From Myrica gale (Eukaryota; Streptophyta; Magnoliopsida; Fagales; Myricaceae): a stretch of DNA of 64,000 nucleotides. The notes under the pieces were generated by a model that saw only the letters and a program-made list of their open reading frames with translations, did no database searches and was not told where the DNA came from. How positions within the stretch are numbered: the stretch's first letter is position 1; every line of letters begins with the position of its first letter. A program made the position numbers and the translations under genes. The stretch spans positions 19,617,271 through 19,681,270 of the forward strand of contig OZ005608.1 of the NCBI GenBank assembly GCA_963930655.1. The letters run 5' to 3'. This document shows, piece by piece, positions 21,839 to 31,852 of the stretch.

Positions 21839-24037
21839 ATGCATCGGACCGCTTTCTCCGTTTTCACCCATCGGATTCTTACAAGTTCCAACTATATCCG
21901 CACCAACACCACGTTCCTGTATTCGAGTCCCCTCAGCTGTAGACACAATGGGTGGTTCACTTTCCTTCGCTTATTTTCATTTACTCGGCGTGCATCCGAA
22001 ACCGACCCGAACGACCCGTCCACCCTGATGAAGGAAGACGGTGTCTCGGTTTGTTCCCAAATGTGGTTGGAGAGCTTCCGTGAACCTGATAGAATAGTAA
22101 CCAATTTGAGCTCGTATATACGTAGATTCGAGTTGTGGGTTTTGGCTTACCAGAAGGTTTGTGCCGACGAGATGGGGGCATATATGCCAAGGAGCTCGGT
22201 AGAAAGATCGGCTCTTGAGGACCTTTTGGCGCTCCGAAATGCTGTGCTTGATGATAGGTTTAGGTGGGGATCTAGGTTGGATTTCTTTATAAAATCGCCC
22301 AAGGACAAGACTGATTACAGGTCATTGTCGAAGAGGAAGATCAAGGCGATCCTGACAACCTCTCAGCCAGCCCCATTTCAAGATAAGATTGTGCAGGAGG
22401 TGTTGTTTATGATTTTGGAACCGGTATATGAGGCTCGGTTCTCACAAAAATCATTTGCATTTAGGCCAGGGAGGAATGCGCATACGGTGTTGAGAGTAGT
22501 TAGGAAGAGTTTTGCAGGGTATTTGTGGTACATAAAGGGTGATTTGAGTACAATTTTGGATGGGATGAAGGTCGGGTTGGTGATAAATGCTTTGATGAGG
22601 GATGTGAGGGATAAGAAGGTGGTTGATTTGGTGAAAACGGCTTTAGTTACACCAGTGATCACTACCAAGGTTGATGATGGGGAAAAGAAGAAAAAGATAA
22701 AGAGGAAATATCAGAAGAAGAGGGTATTAGCAGAGGACGAGCCGAAGCCTGACCCATATTGGTTGGAGACGTTTTTTGGGTTTGCCCCTGAAGAGGCTGA
22801 GAAGCTTCCTTCCTGGGGACATTGTGGGATTCTTAGTCCACTCTTGGCTAACATTTGTCTGGATGAATTGGACCGCTGGATGGAAACAAAGATTAAGGAG
22901 TTTTATCGTCCTTCCAAGACTGATGTGATATGGAACAGCCCAGAGGGGGAAGCAGAACAAGGGAACACGTCTTGGCCTGAATTTGTTCCAACAAGTGGAC
23001 CTGATAAGACCCGGAAGATGGATTATGTACGATATGGGGGTCACATTCTGATCGGTGTTCGGGGACCTAGAGCGGATGTAGCAACATTGAGAAAGCAATT
23101 AATTGACTTTGTTGATCAGAAGTATATGCTCAAACTTGACAATGAGAGCCTTCCTATTGAACACATAACCAAAGGGATAATGTTTCTTGACCATGTATTG
23201 TGTCGGAGAGTAGTGTATCCTACCCTACGTTACACTGCTACGGGTGGGAAGATTATCAGTGAGAAGGGTGTGGGAACACTTTTGTCTGTCACGGCAAGCT
23301 TGAAGCAATGCATTAAGCAATTTAGGAAGTTGAGCTTTCTAAAGGGGGATAGGGATCCAGACCCACAACCTTGTTTCAGAATGTTTCATGCCACACAAGC
23401 TCACACAAACGCACAAATGAACAAGTTTTTGTCAACAATGGTTGAGTGGTATAGGTATGCCGACAACCGGAAGAAAATCGTGAACTTTTGTTCTTACATT
23501 GTAAGGGGTTCCTTGGCGAAGCTATATGCTGCCAAGTACAAGCTCCGATCACGAGCAAAGGTGTACAAGATTGGTGCTCGGAATCTTAGCCGTCCTCTTA
23601 AGGAGAAGAAAGGGCAATCACCTGAGTACCATAATTTGCTGAGAATGGGTCTTGCTGAGTCAATTGATGGGCTCCAATATACCAGGATGTCTCTTGTTCC
23701 TGAGACTGATTACACTCCTTTCCAAAGTAATTGGAGGCCTGTTCATGAAAAGGCATTGCTTGAATATATAAGGCTCGAGGATCCAAAGACTTTGGAGGAA
23801 CAACAGAGTTGCATTAGGGAGCAAGGTCTTGTTTCGCCTCAGGATTACATTTCAATGCTTGTTTGGAATTACAAAAGAAATGCTATCTTGATGGATCAGC
23901 TTTCCTTGGTAAACAGTGAAATCAGTAATTCAGGAAAAGATCAACTATTGCTTCAGGGCTCACACCCAGAGGACCATGATAATGTAACCAAAGAAATGGA
24001 AGAAAACGACAAAGGCATTCATGTTGCAGATATGTAA
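21839..24037 (+). CDS. nMAT4: Nuclear-encoded group II intron maturase, mitochondrial (nMAT4-like)
   Basis: A single intronless frame of 732 codons. Residues 1-50 are rich in Arg, Ser and Thr and poor in acidic residues, as in mitochondrial presequences. A reverse-transcriptase-like region follows (about 140-480), including QDKIVQEVLFMILEPVYEAR and FAFRPGRNAHTVLR. The catalytic YADD is replaced by YGGH at 399-402, so reverse transcription is not expected. Domain X lies at about 534-590 (MVEWYRYADNRKKIVNFCSY then IVRGSLAKLYAAKYKLRSR). The protein should help splice group II introns of mitochondrial transcripts, such as complex I subunit mRNAs. The lack of the LASLLEE-type N-terminus of nMAT1/2 and the overall match favour nMAT4 over nMAT3. 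Its flanks recur without the gene at 938-1676. Confidence 0.85.
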   Translation: MHRTAFSVFTHRILTSSNYIRTNTTFLYSSPLSCRHNGWFTFLRLFSFTRRASETDPNDPSTLMKEDGVSVCSQMWLESFREPDRIVTNLSSYIRRFELWVLAYQKVCADEMGAYMPRSSVERSALEDLLALRNAVLDDRFRWGSRLDFFIKSPKDKTDYRSLSKRKIKAILTTSQPAPFQDKIVQEVLFMILEPVYEARFSQKSFAFRPGRNAHTVLRVVRKSFAGYLWYIKGDLSTILDGMKVGLVINALMRDVRDKKVVDLVKTALVTPVITTKVDDGEKKKKIKRKYQKKRVLAEDEPKPDPYWLETFFGFAPEEAEKLPSWGHCGILSPLLANICLDELDRWMETKIKEFYRPSKTDVIWNSPEGEAEQGNTSWPEFVPTSGPDKTRKMDYVRYGGHILIGVRGPRADVATLRKQLIDFVDQKYMLKLDNESLPIEHITKGIMFLDHVLCRRVVYPTLRYTATGGKIISEKGVGTLLSVTASLKQCIKQFRKLSFLKGDRDPDPQPCFRMFHATQAHTNAQMNKFLSTMVEWYRYADNRKKIVNFCSYIVRGSLAKLYAAKYKLRSRAKVYKIGARNLSRPLKEKKGQSPEYHNLLRMGLAESIDGLQYTRMSLVPETDYTPFQSNWRPVHEKALLEYIRLEDPKTLEEQQSCIREQGLVSPQDYISMLVWNYKRNAILMDQLSLVNSEISNSGKDQLLLQGSHPEDHDNVTKEMEENDKGIHVADM

Positions 24038-24132
24038 GCTATGTTATTCTTTGTGGTTGAAAAGAGAAATGTAGATGTAATCATGTTATATGTTATGGGG
24101 AAGGAAGACAATTGAGTTCTTTCCTCTTTTCT

Positions 24133-24368
24133 TGACATTCTCTTTAGCCTTTGTTCCCTCGTGGGTTGCATGAAGTTCGGTATCAAAATCAAATAACAGT
24201 ATGTCATTGCTTGAAGCCTCCTCTCCTGCTGGACACAGAACATAGTGACAAAAAGTTTGAAACTTAGCGGTAAATCTAGAAAATGAAGTTGTCAGGCTCT
24301 CAGCCTGCTAAAATCAATTAGCAAGGTGACAGAATTAGGATCACCAAAGTTCAAGCCCAACGACAATG
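24133..24368. repeat. Downstream nMAT4 flank shared with copy A
   Basis: The sequence tattctctttagcc-like start, tatcaaaatcaaataacagt, cattgcttgaagcctcctct and acagaattaggatcac match 1464-1676. This block ends the duplicated segment on the right. Confidence 0.85.
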
Positions 24369-26015
24369 AGCCATTTCAAGACCCAAACGCAAAAAGTCGA
24401 ATTTGATCGAGATAAGAAGTATGATTAGCATGCAAAATAAATACAAATTCTGTATTTGTTACACTTACCAATTTGGCTTACATTTCTGTGGTCCAGAAGT
24501 TACTTTTTTTTTTCTTCACTTCGTTTTTAAGATATAGATATTTTCATTGTTTTTAAGAAATTTTAAATTAGCAATAAAATATAACAACCAAAAAAAAAAG
24601 AAATACGAAAATGATATTTGTATCATTTCAGGACACCCGGAAACTCTCTGGACTCAGTCTATAATTATGTTACCTGTCTCTAATTTTTATGCAGCAATGA
24701 CTAATTCTACGTGCAGTGCTTGAACGAATACCTCCAAACGGGGAACTTCCAGGTAGCTTCCTCAACATAAGTTCTCCCAAGCTTTTGGATGATTATATTT
24801 TCTAACCGTTTGAAAATATAATTTAAATAATAAAATTTATCTCTTATTAATAGTTTTAAGTTTTTGAGATAATTTACACGGTATATCAGGTCTGCTCTAA
24901 CAGCTTAAGCTTATATTTTGTGGCATTTTTCTTTCATTTTGGAGACCCGAAAATTACTGTCAAATACTATCTTTGGCGTTTTATAATCAATTGCTGACCA
25001 GTGATTTGGGCGGCCTGTTATTTTTGCTCATTAAGTGTAGTAAAAAGAACCCCAACTAGTTTAGCAGAAAAATTGGTAAGCATTCATCACATTAATGAGA
25101 ACTGAGCATTTTCCTGAAATCGTCTAGCTTTATCCATATGCCAAGATTATAATGTTGTAAGATCAAATGCCAAGATTATTATTTCAGCGTCTAGGCTCTG
25201 CAGTACTTTTTTTTTTAATCCATAAACCTCAGGCTCAGAAACTATGTTGAAGCTAAGAGCAGCAAATACATAAAAGTCACGGGGATCAAACCCCTGATAC
25301 ACACAAGGACAATTATCAAAGAGCTCAAGAGAGTGGTGTGCACTACCGTCATACAGAGAGGAGGTGGCCCAACTAGCAATATCGTGCGAATAACAATTCG
25401 CACTAGAACAAAACTCTCATGACTCAAAAGTGGAGACGAAGAATTTAAAATCGCTACAGATAGACTAAATCTTCTAGGGACAGCTGAGAGACCCCTCTCA
25501 TAGGCTCTGCAATACTTGAAAGCCCAATAACATCCCAACTTATGCAATTAGATTCTCAGAATCTCACTGCTGCTGCTGTTGTTATACATATTACTATGTT
25601 CTTTCACTTTTCTCAGTGGAGGTTTCGTGAGTAGCTTCTTTATCTACTCCTACACTTGAAACGCTTGTCATGCAAGGTTCTATGGTTTATTGTCCATCCA
25701 TGGTGACTTTCTAGGAAGCTTCCTGTCCAAACACGAGACCAATATGCACTCAGAACCACACTAAATATGTACAGCATATATGTATAGATACGTCATCAAG
25801 ATCTCTGTTTATTAGTATTTAGATTGGTATAGTAGGCCTACATTTGCTCTTCTTCCTCCCCCTCACCTCTCTCTCTCTCTCTCTCTCATTTCTTCAAGTT
25901 TGTTTCCCCTTGAGCTGCCCCACTGGTAGCTGTCTAGGAAGCTTCCTACATGATATATAATGCTTCAAATATCTCCCTGCCGCCCTATGCACCTAGATAA
26001 TTGAAGAACTATGCC
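24369..26015. other. Intergenic region before the PMEI gene
   Basis: AT-rich with no recognised gene. Near its end are two copies of a short direct repeat centred on the palindrome aggaagcttcct (25713-25724 and 25935-25948) and a (ct)n tract at about 25868-25888. All lie within about 310 bp of the PMEI start and may belong to its promoter and leader. Confidence 0.4.
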
Positions 26016-26606
26016 ATGAAAAAAATGTGCTACTTTTCTCCCTTACCCTTCACTTTCTGCTGCCTCTTCATGTTTCTAGTGATCCCTCGTGAAAAAAGCT
26101 CCAACTATGCTGCAGCATCTGGTGATATAATCTACCAAACCTGCAAAACATGTGCAGATCGATCTGCCACTGCTAACTACGACTTCTGTTTAGCCTCACT
26201 TCAAGCAGTGCCAGTCAGCCAGGCCACCAATCTTCAAGGGCTAGGATTAATTGCAATGGAGTTAGCTCTAGCAAATGCAACCTACACAGTCTCGAGGACA
26301 AAAGAGTTGTTGATCAATGGCACAGCTTTTGATCCTTTCGCCTTCAACTGCTTAGAGGATTGCTTGGGACTGTACTTGGGCACGGTCATGACGCTTTTGG
26401 ACTCCGTTGGAGCGTTCTTGTCTGAGCATTACCTTAATGCTCAAATGTCGCTGAGCGCGGCTATGGAAGCAGTGGCGACGTGTGAGGAAGCGTTTGCAGA
26501 AAAGAGAGGTGAAGTGTCTCCACTGGCAAAGGAGAATTATGATCTCCTTCAATTATGTAACGTTGCACTGTGCATCATCCACTTGCTTACTCATCTTAGT
26601 TCCTGA
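26016..26606 (+). CDS. Plant invertase/pectin methylesterase inhibitor (PMEI) domain protein
   Basis: A 196-residue single-exon protein starting at ATG 26016; there is no earlier in-frame ATG in this open frame. Residues 5-23 are strongly hydrophobic (a Cys/Phe/Leu-rich stretch ending MFLVIP), giving a secretory signal peptide. The mature part is the four-helix PMEI domain. The helical-hairpin cysteines are at about 43 (or 46) and 58 (IYQTCKTC ... FCLASL), and the core pair at about 115 (LEDCLGLY) and 155 (VATCEEAF). Family members act in the cell wall and inhibit either pectin methylesterase or acid invertase; the sequence does not decide which. Length is normal for a stand-alone inhibitor, and no enzyme domain follows. 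The extra Cys in CKTC and the long first loop (RSATANYD) are mildly unusual. It sits between KEN genes 1 and 2 and does not belong to that family. Confidence 0.8.
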   Translation: MKKMCYFSPLPFTFCCLFMFLVIPREKSSNYAAASGDIIYQTCKTCADRSATANYDFCLASLQAVPVSQATNLQGLGLIAMELALANATYTVSRTKELLINGTAFDPFAFNCLEDCLGLYLGTVMTLLDSVGAFLSEHYLNAQMSLSAAMEAVATCEEAFAEKRGEVSPLAKENYDLLQLCNVALCIIHLLTHLSS

Positions 26607-27984
26607 ATTCGTCTTTTTATGATCTTTCTGCTTAAAACATTGAACGCAACTGTAATTGTACCGGCTCTCCAATCTTACTGGTTAATGGTACTTAAGTATG
26701 AACGGTCAAGCTATTCAGCCCTCTATAAGGCAGTCTATTTTGCTCCATAAGGCATTCTATTTTGCAAGTTAAGAAATTCTGAGTAATCAGCCTGGTGGGG
26801 GTGGAGATATAAGTTGTAAATCCCTATTTATGTAAAGTCACGATCCATACACTTGTAAGTTTTAATTATAAGGTGCCTATATTATTATTTGTGTCGCATT
26901 GGACTTACTGACAATTTGATTTCACACATTTTGGGCTCTTCATTAAAATTCTTCTTTATCAATTTGGACCAAAAGTGAATTTTTAAGCAGGAAAAGATAA
27001 CTTTATCTCTACGTTAACTCTTTGACAATGACATCGTCATTTTTTTAAATAAAAGAAAAGGATAAATACAAATTTCGTCCATTAGATTGGGTTAAAAAGT
27101 AAATAAGTTGTTCAACTTTAAAACTTATTAAATTAGTCTCTAATGTTTAAAATCCATCAAAACTTTATTGTACCTCCGAGACCTTTTAAATGTGAATGAT
27201 TCTAAAATTTATGGACTAATTTTATGTGTTTTAAAATTTAAAGACTTATTTAATTTTCGCGTAAACCACGTGAATAAACATTATACTTATCCCTAAAAGA
27301 AAATACTTTTTAGCAACATTCACGAAAATTTTTAAGAAGAGTATAAAATATTCCCAAATTAATAATTAGTGATGGAAATGTAACAAAAAGGTAATTTAGG
27401 ATGAAAAATTCTTAAAACTAGGGTACAAAATATAATATTAAGACCTAAAAGTAAGATTTGTCACCTTTCTCTTCATATATACGGCTTAAGTCTTTCCTAA
27501 AATTTTTCCTTTTAGAAAATTTTCCATTCCTTTATGTTTAGGAAAGTCATATACTGTGAACCATTGCTGTGATAAGCTAAAATCTGACAAAAGAACAGTT
27601 GTACTTGCTTTTAACTAAGCAAATCAAATCATTTGTCTAGAAAAAGCAAATAAAAACTAACAAATTAGGGTATCATTAAGAGTTGCTTTGAGATGGGAGA
27701 TGTCTAGGATCATGTAAGCTATTAGTGGGTCACACTATAGTGAGTCCCTCCCACCTTCCAGCTTGTAAATCAATAAAATTGTTATAACACTCTTCAAATC
27801 CTAATCTAGATAAGGAAAGCTGAGCCTAATTTAGAGGAGGTCTGCGTTAGGAATTTGATATTGAAAAGGGGAAGTTGGAGAGTTCGGGTAATTGGGAGGT
27901 GAAGATTTGAAGTGGCGTTTGGGTTTGTGTTGGTTGTTCGGGGGAAAAGAAGTGGGAAAAAAAAAATATATATATATATATATG
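26607..27984. other. AT-rich intergenic stretch, nothing recognised
   Basis: No convincing open frame. A possible short inverted-repeat element, ggataaatacaaatttcgtc near 27060 against atacttatcc near 27283, is too weak to call. Confidence 0.4.
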
Positions 27985-28198
27985 AGGCCGGTTATTGTGT
28001 GAGTGTGTGAGTGGACGGGTGAGATTAGAAATTGAGAAATATAACGGCTGATAAAATGTCACGTCAATTAATGAAACCGAGTCGGTTGTGCGGGTCGAGT
28101 TCGTGGGTCGAATTCATTAATTGACGTGGCATTTTGTCAGCCGTTAGATTTATCAACTTCTAATCGTATCCGTCCACTCACACACTCACACAATAGCT
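27985..28198. mobile_element. Long-hairpin MITE
   Basis: Two arms of about 85-90 bp are inverted copies. The left runs ttattgtgtgagtgtgtgag ... aacggctga ... gtcaattaatgaa. The right runs ttcattaattgac ... cagccgtt ... ctcacacactcacacaatag. A loop of about 30 bp (cgagtcggttgtgcgggtcg) separates them. It lies about 150 bp upstream of the MATH gene fragment and just after an (at)n tract. Non-coding; the target duplication is unclear. Confidence 0.75.
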
Positions 28199-28346
28199 TC
28201 ACTCATACAATATCTCAGAGCCTACCATTTATTTCCTCTCTAGAAACCCCAATTTCCCATCTACCGAACAATTGAAATGGGAAGAGGAAAAAACTAGAAG
28301 GAAGAAATATTGAAATTTCGTTCTTTTATAATCGGAGATTCAGTCG

Positions 28347-28589
28347 ATGGAAACATTCGAAACCCACAGAGAAGTCTTCCCTCCACCAACCTCCGCCTCG
28401 ACGTCGTGCACAGAGACCGTGAACGGCATTCACGAGTTCGATATCAAGGGGTATTCGCCGGACCAGGGTGTGGAGATCGGCAACTACATCACCTCCAACA
28501 CATTCGCAGTGGCGTGCGACGCCTGCGTCATCTATTTCTCCCCGGATGGCACCGACTGCGTGGGCCGCCGCACCCAAGATCGTCTACAG
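28347..28589 (+). pseudogene. Truncated MATH-domain (BPM-like) first exon
   Basis: The 81 codons from ATG 28347 contain a Pro/Ser/Thr-rich leader, then TSCTETVNGIHEFDIKGYSP, GVEIGNYITSNTFAVACDAC and VIYFSPDG. This is the beginning of the MATH domain of plant MATH-BTB (BPM) proteins, substrate adaptors of CUL3 ubiquitin ligases. In the family the PDG is followed by a long coding stretch through the rest of MATH. Here it switches to an unrelated GTDCVGRRTQDRLQ and then a donor-like cag/gtaatt. No remaining MATH or BTB exons are seen in the next kilobases. This is most likely a truncated gene copy. Several family-conserved residues (YFYPDG, W of the AWAIYF strand) are changed. Confidence 0.65.
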
Positions 28590-28917
28590 GTAATTCGATC
28601 CTGCCGTCCGCCGGCAGGTCTTCTGTCGCACGGTCTAATTTGCCATTTAGGAGTTTAGTAAGCTCAAGCCTTCTCAATTAGTGGTTGTCAATCTTATCTA
28701 GACATTATTGTTATGTAAAAGAGACTACATACGCATGAGATCCACAAAACGACATTCTTATTAACTTACCGATGTTAAACATTATGCAAATTTCGTATGT
28801 CACTGCCATATTCTTCAATATGGCACTGAATACGGATATTAAAAATTTGTATCTCTTGATTGCGAGTCCATGTACTGCGCTGAGTTCATCACAAGCCCGA
28901 CGAGTTAGCATGATAAA

Positions 28918-29357
28918 TATGAGTAAAAATTAAATTAGTACTAACTATTTTTAAAAATACTATTTAAGACTTTTAACTTTTGAAAATCATCAATTTATGG
29001 TCTTTGTCCAAATTAGGTGTTAAGTTCGATGGAATATTCTGAAAAATTGACCAAACTGTCTTTCCAAGATAAAATTACTAAAAAAATCATTAAAAATAAA
29101 ATTGATATTTTTAAATAAAGTAATATTTTTTAAATAAAAACACTCTTTCAATAATCTATTTGTTTTTAATTTATTTCTTAATTTTTATTTATTTATTTAA
29201 AAAATAGTCTTAAAGGGGTATTTTGGTCATTTTGCATGTTTTTTCGTCGGATTTAATGTCTAATTTGATGGGGGCGTGAATTAATAATTTTTAAAAGTTA
29301 AGGGACTCAAATTACCTTTTTTATTGTTACATGTGCTAATGTGATTTTTACTCATAC
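28918..29357. mobile_element. MITE-like element with imperfect inverted ends
   Basis: The left end atgagtaaaaattaaattag and the right end taatgtgatttttactcat are inverted relatives. Further in, acttttaacttttgaaaatc pairs with aatttttaaaagttaaggga. AT-rich and non-coding. Limits are approximate. Confidence 0.55.
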
Positions 29358-30100
29358 TTACGGAGCTAACAATGACTTCATCCCTCTATATATATATATA
29401 TAACATAATCAATAAAACATGTCTGCCTTATGTGATTAATTTACTCACTCGTAACTCAGGAGTTCAATGGCCGAGGAAAAACAAAAACATCCAGGAGTAC
29501 TCCAATTACCCCGACGTTCTTCTGTCTGAACCAATGACCTCGGGGTAATTGGATTGGTCTACATAGATTTCCCCTTTGTGCCGATATTTTAACTTGTCAA
29601 GTTCTTGCAAGTGCACAGCTCCACTTGGTACTTCTGAAATATGGATCCTTTATGCAAATGGATAAATTATCATCTGGTCACGATTATCAAATAACTTCAA
29701 ATTTTATCAATTTATTCTATTAGGGTTAAAATTTATTCTGTGGTTTACCCCCAATATGAATCCTGTCCATCTTCATTATCTTGTTCATATGGTGCTCAAA
29801 CTTGGTTCTATTTGATGCTATTGTGACACGTCATAGCTCATCTTTTAAACGCCTTACCTTTGAAACCCTTTGACTTGAAATTGGAGTGGAGATATTGCAG
29901 GCCTCCCTCCCTTCTACCGATATGGTCTCTGGTGGCCTAAAGTTCCAATAAACCTTCCATTCTGGCCATCTTTTGGAGCTTTTTTCAGGTAGACTTAGAG
30001 CTCAAATCTAAGCGTTTTTGGGGTTCGTTTAGAGTACGTAATTCAGGTCTTTGAACCTCCTTAAATTAATAAAATTTCGAAGTTATTATAATAATAATAA
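29358..30100. other. Intergenic, nothing recognised
   Basis: Short (ta)n near 29385-29402. No credible coding sequence or RNA gene. Confidence 0.4.
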
Positions 30101-30239
30101 TAATAATATAAAAAAAAAGACATGCCAGTGCAAAACCTGTTTGTATAATTATTGAATGGCAACAATTTATTGTTGCATTTAGAACTTGGGACATATCCTG
30201 CTTCGAAGCGAGTGTAAAGGTTCGCAAAAAATAACTTTG

Positions 30240-30660
30240 ATCTATGTTTGTTATTAATGGTGGTAAGCCTAAGCGATGACTGCGTGAACGGACAAAACAT
30301 GTTGAATTAGATTGTCATCTAGTTTGTGATCAACTTCAAGCGAATCTTATTCATTCTCCAGCTTGTGAGGGCGTATTTCAGGATACAGAGTCAGCTGCCT
30401 CACCAACAGCTGAATCAGCAGCTCACCAGTCATCCATTTCTTATTATGTTGCAACTTTGAATAGAGGATAGCTAGAACAAGTCTTTTGATAGTTTGTTAG
30501 AATGAACTTGTCCAAAACAAGATAGTTTGTTAGAATGATTATTTTTCAATGGTTAGTTATATACTTTATATTCTAAATTCTGCAATACAATTGAATAATA
30601 TACAGAGTATTTCACAAATCCTCCATTGTCTTCTTCCTCTCTTCTTTCTACTTTAGCAAA
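30240..30660 (+). mobile_element. Ty1/copia 3' relic
   Basis: A stretch reading RTKHVELDCHLVCDQL recalls the end of the copia RNase H region. It is followed by an LTR-like AT-rich segment (repeated gatagtttgttagaatga) ending around 30660 with a CT-rich tail. Broken and much shorter than a whole element. Confidence 0.55.
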
Positions 30661-30983
30661 ACCTTCATTAGAAACTCCAATTTCTTGTTCATCCATTCAT
30701 ATCTAGCAGAACTATTCATTGGGCATTTTGCTCTATTTGTGGCGCTGCATGATAGAGAGGGATGTATACCAATATGCGACTAATAAACAATAGTGTAGAT
30801 ATGCCCGGTTCGTGGCTTTGGGCTCGGAGTAACTCAGTTATTGTGATCTTTTATCAACTCTCAAACTCGTTTGTTACCTTTGGGTTCCGATTACAGCCCC
30901 TCGGTTCCCTTTTTCTTTCCCCAGTGCCAATATGGTCTTAGTGGGAAGATGTGCAAAGAACGCCGTAGATCTCCATCTCCATA

Positions 30984-30999
30984 CCCCCCCCCCCCCCCC
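30984..30999. repeat. Run of 16 cytosines
   Basis: A pure C homopolymer between ccata and gcttaccgg. Such runs are error-prone in sequencing, so the length is uncertain. Confidence 0.9.
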
Positions 31000-31852
31000 G
31001 CTTACCGGTTAACTTCAATCTTTTCAACGAATGTTTCTTGTCATGATCTAAATTAGAACTGCCTGTAGAACATGAGACCGTTTAATTATCTTGGGCCATC
31101 TTTTGAGTATAAAGATCATTGTCCAGCACCACTCAACTGAGTTAACTCACGCCATGACAGCAAAGGCCAACAAGCTATATGCCTTATCGAACAGCAATAT
31201 ATAAGCAAATTTTGTCGATCAACTTGTACTCAGAACACACACACACAGTACGGTTCATTACAAAAGCAAATGGTAGCGTAGTTCCTATGCAACTATCGAA
31301 CGAAATGGATCCTTCACACCACAGAGTGGAAGCAGCCAAGATTATATATATACATACATATATGCAACAGGCTATATCCAAAAGCAAAACCCCACTGTCC
31401 CCTATAAGAGCAACACATCGATCACCTGCAGATTCATGCTAGTATAGCGTAAACTTCACTGAGGTGGGCATAATTAGCTTCAACAACAATGGATTATGGA
31501 TTTGTATAATAAACCATATTCTGATATTTTTCAGGAAGAAAGGTTTAAGAAATGTTTAAAGCTTTTCTCAATGGTAAATAGATGATAACGGTTATGTGAT
31601 CATACATATAAACCTTGCAATTTTATTTTATTTTTCCCATTTTTTAAGACTAGCTAAATCTTATGATGGATTTAATAGAGCATAGGGTTAAAAAAAAACC
31701 CTTATATTTTGCATTTTTTATTTATTAGGAAATCTAAGAACTTCTCAAACTAAAGGCAATATGACGTTTATAACAAACCTGTCTCCTATGTCCTTTGTGC
31801 GAAAATCCCAACGGTTTCACTTGAGAACCCTGCACAAGATCATGAATAGAAG

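Noticed and set aside
25242-25547. 101-codon minus-strand frame
   Set aside because: Composition is not protein-like over its length, no domain, and no splice context.
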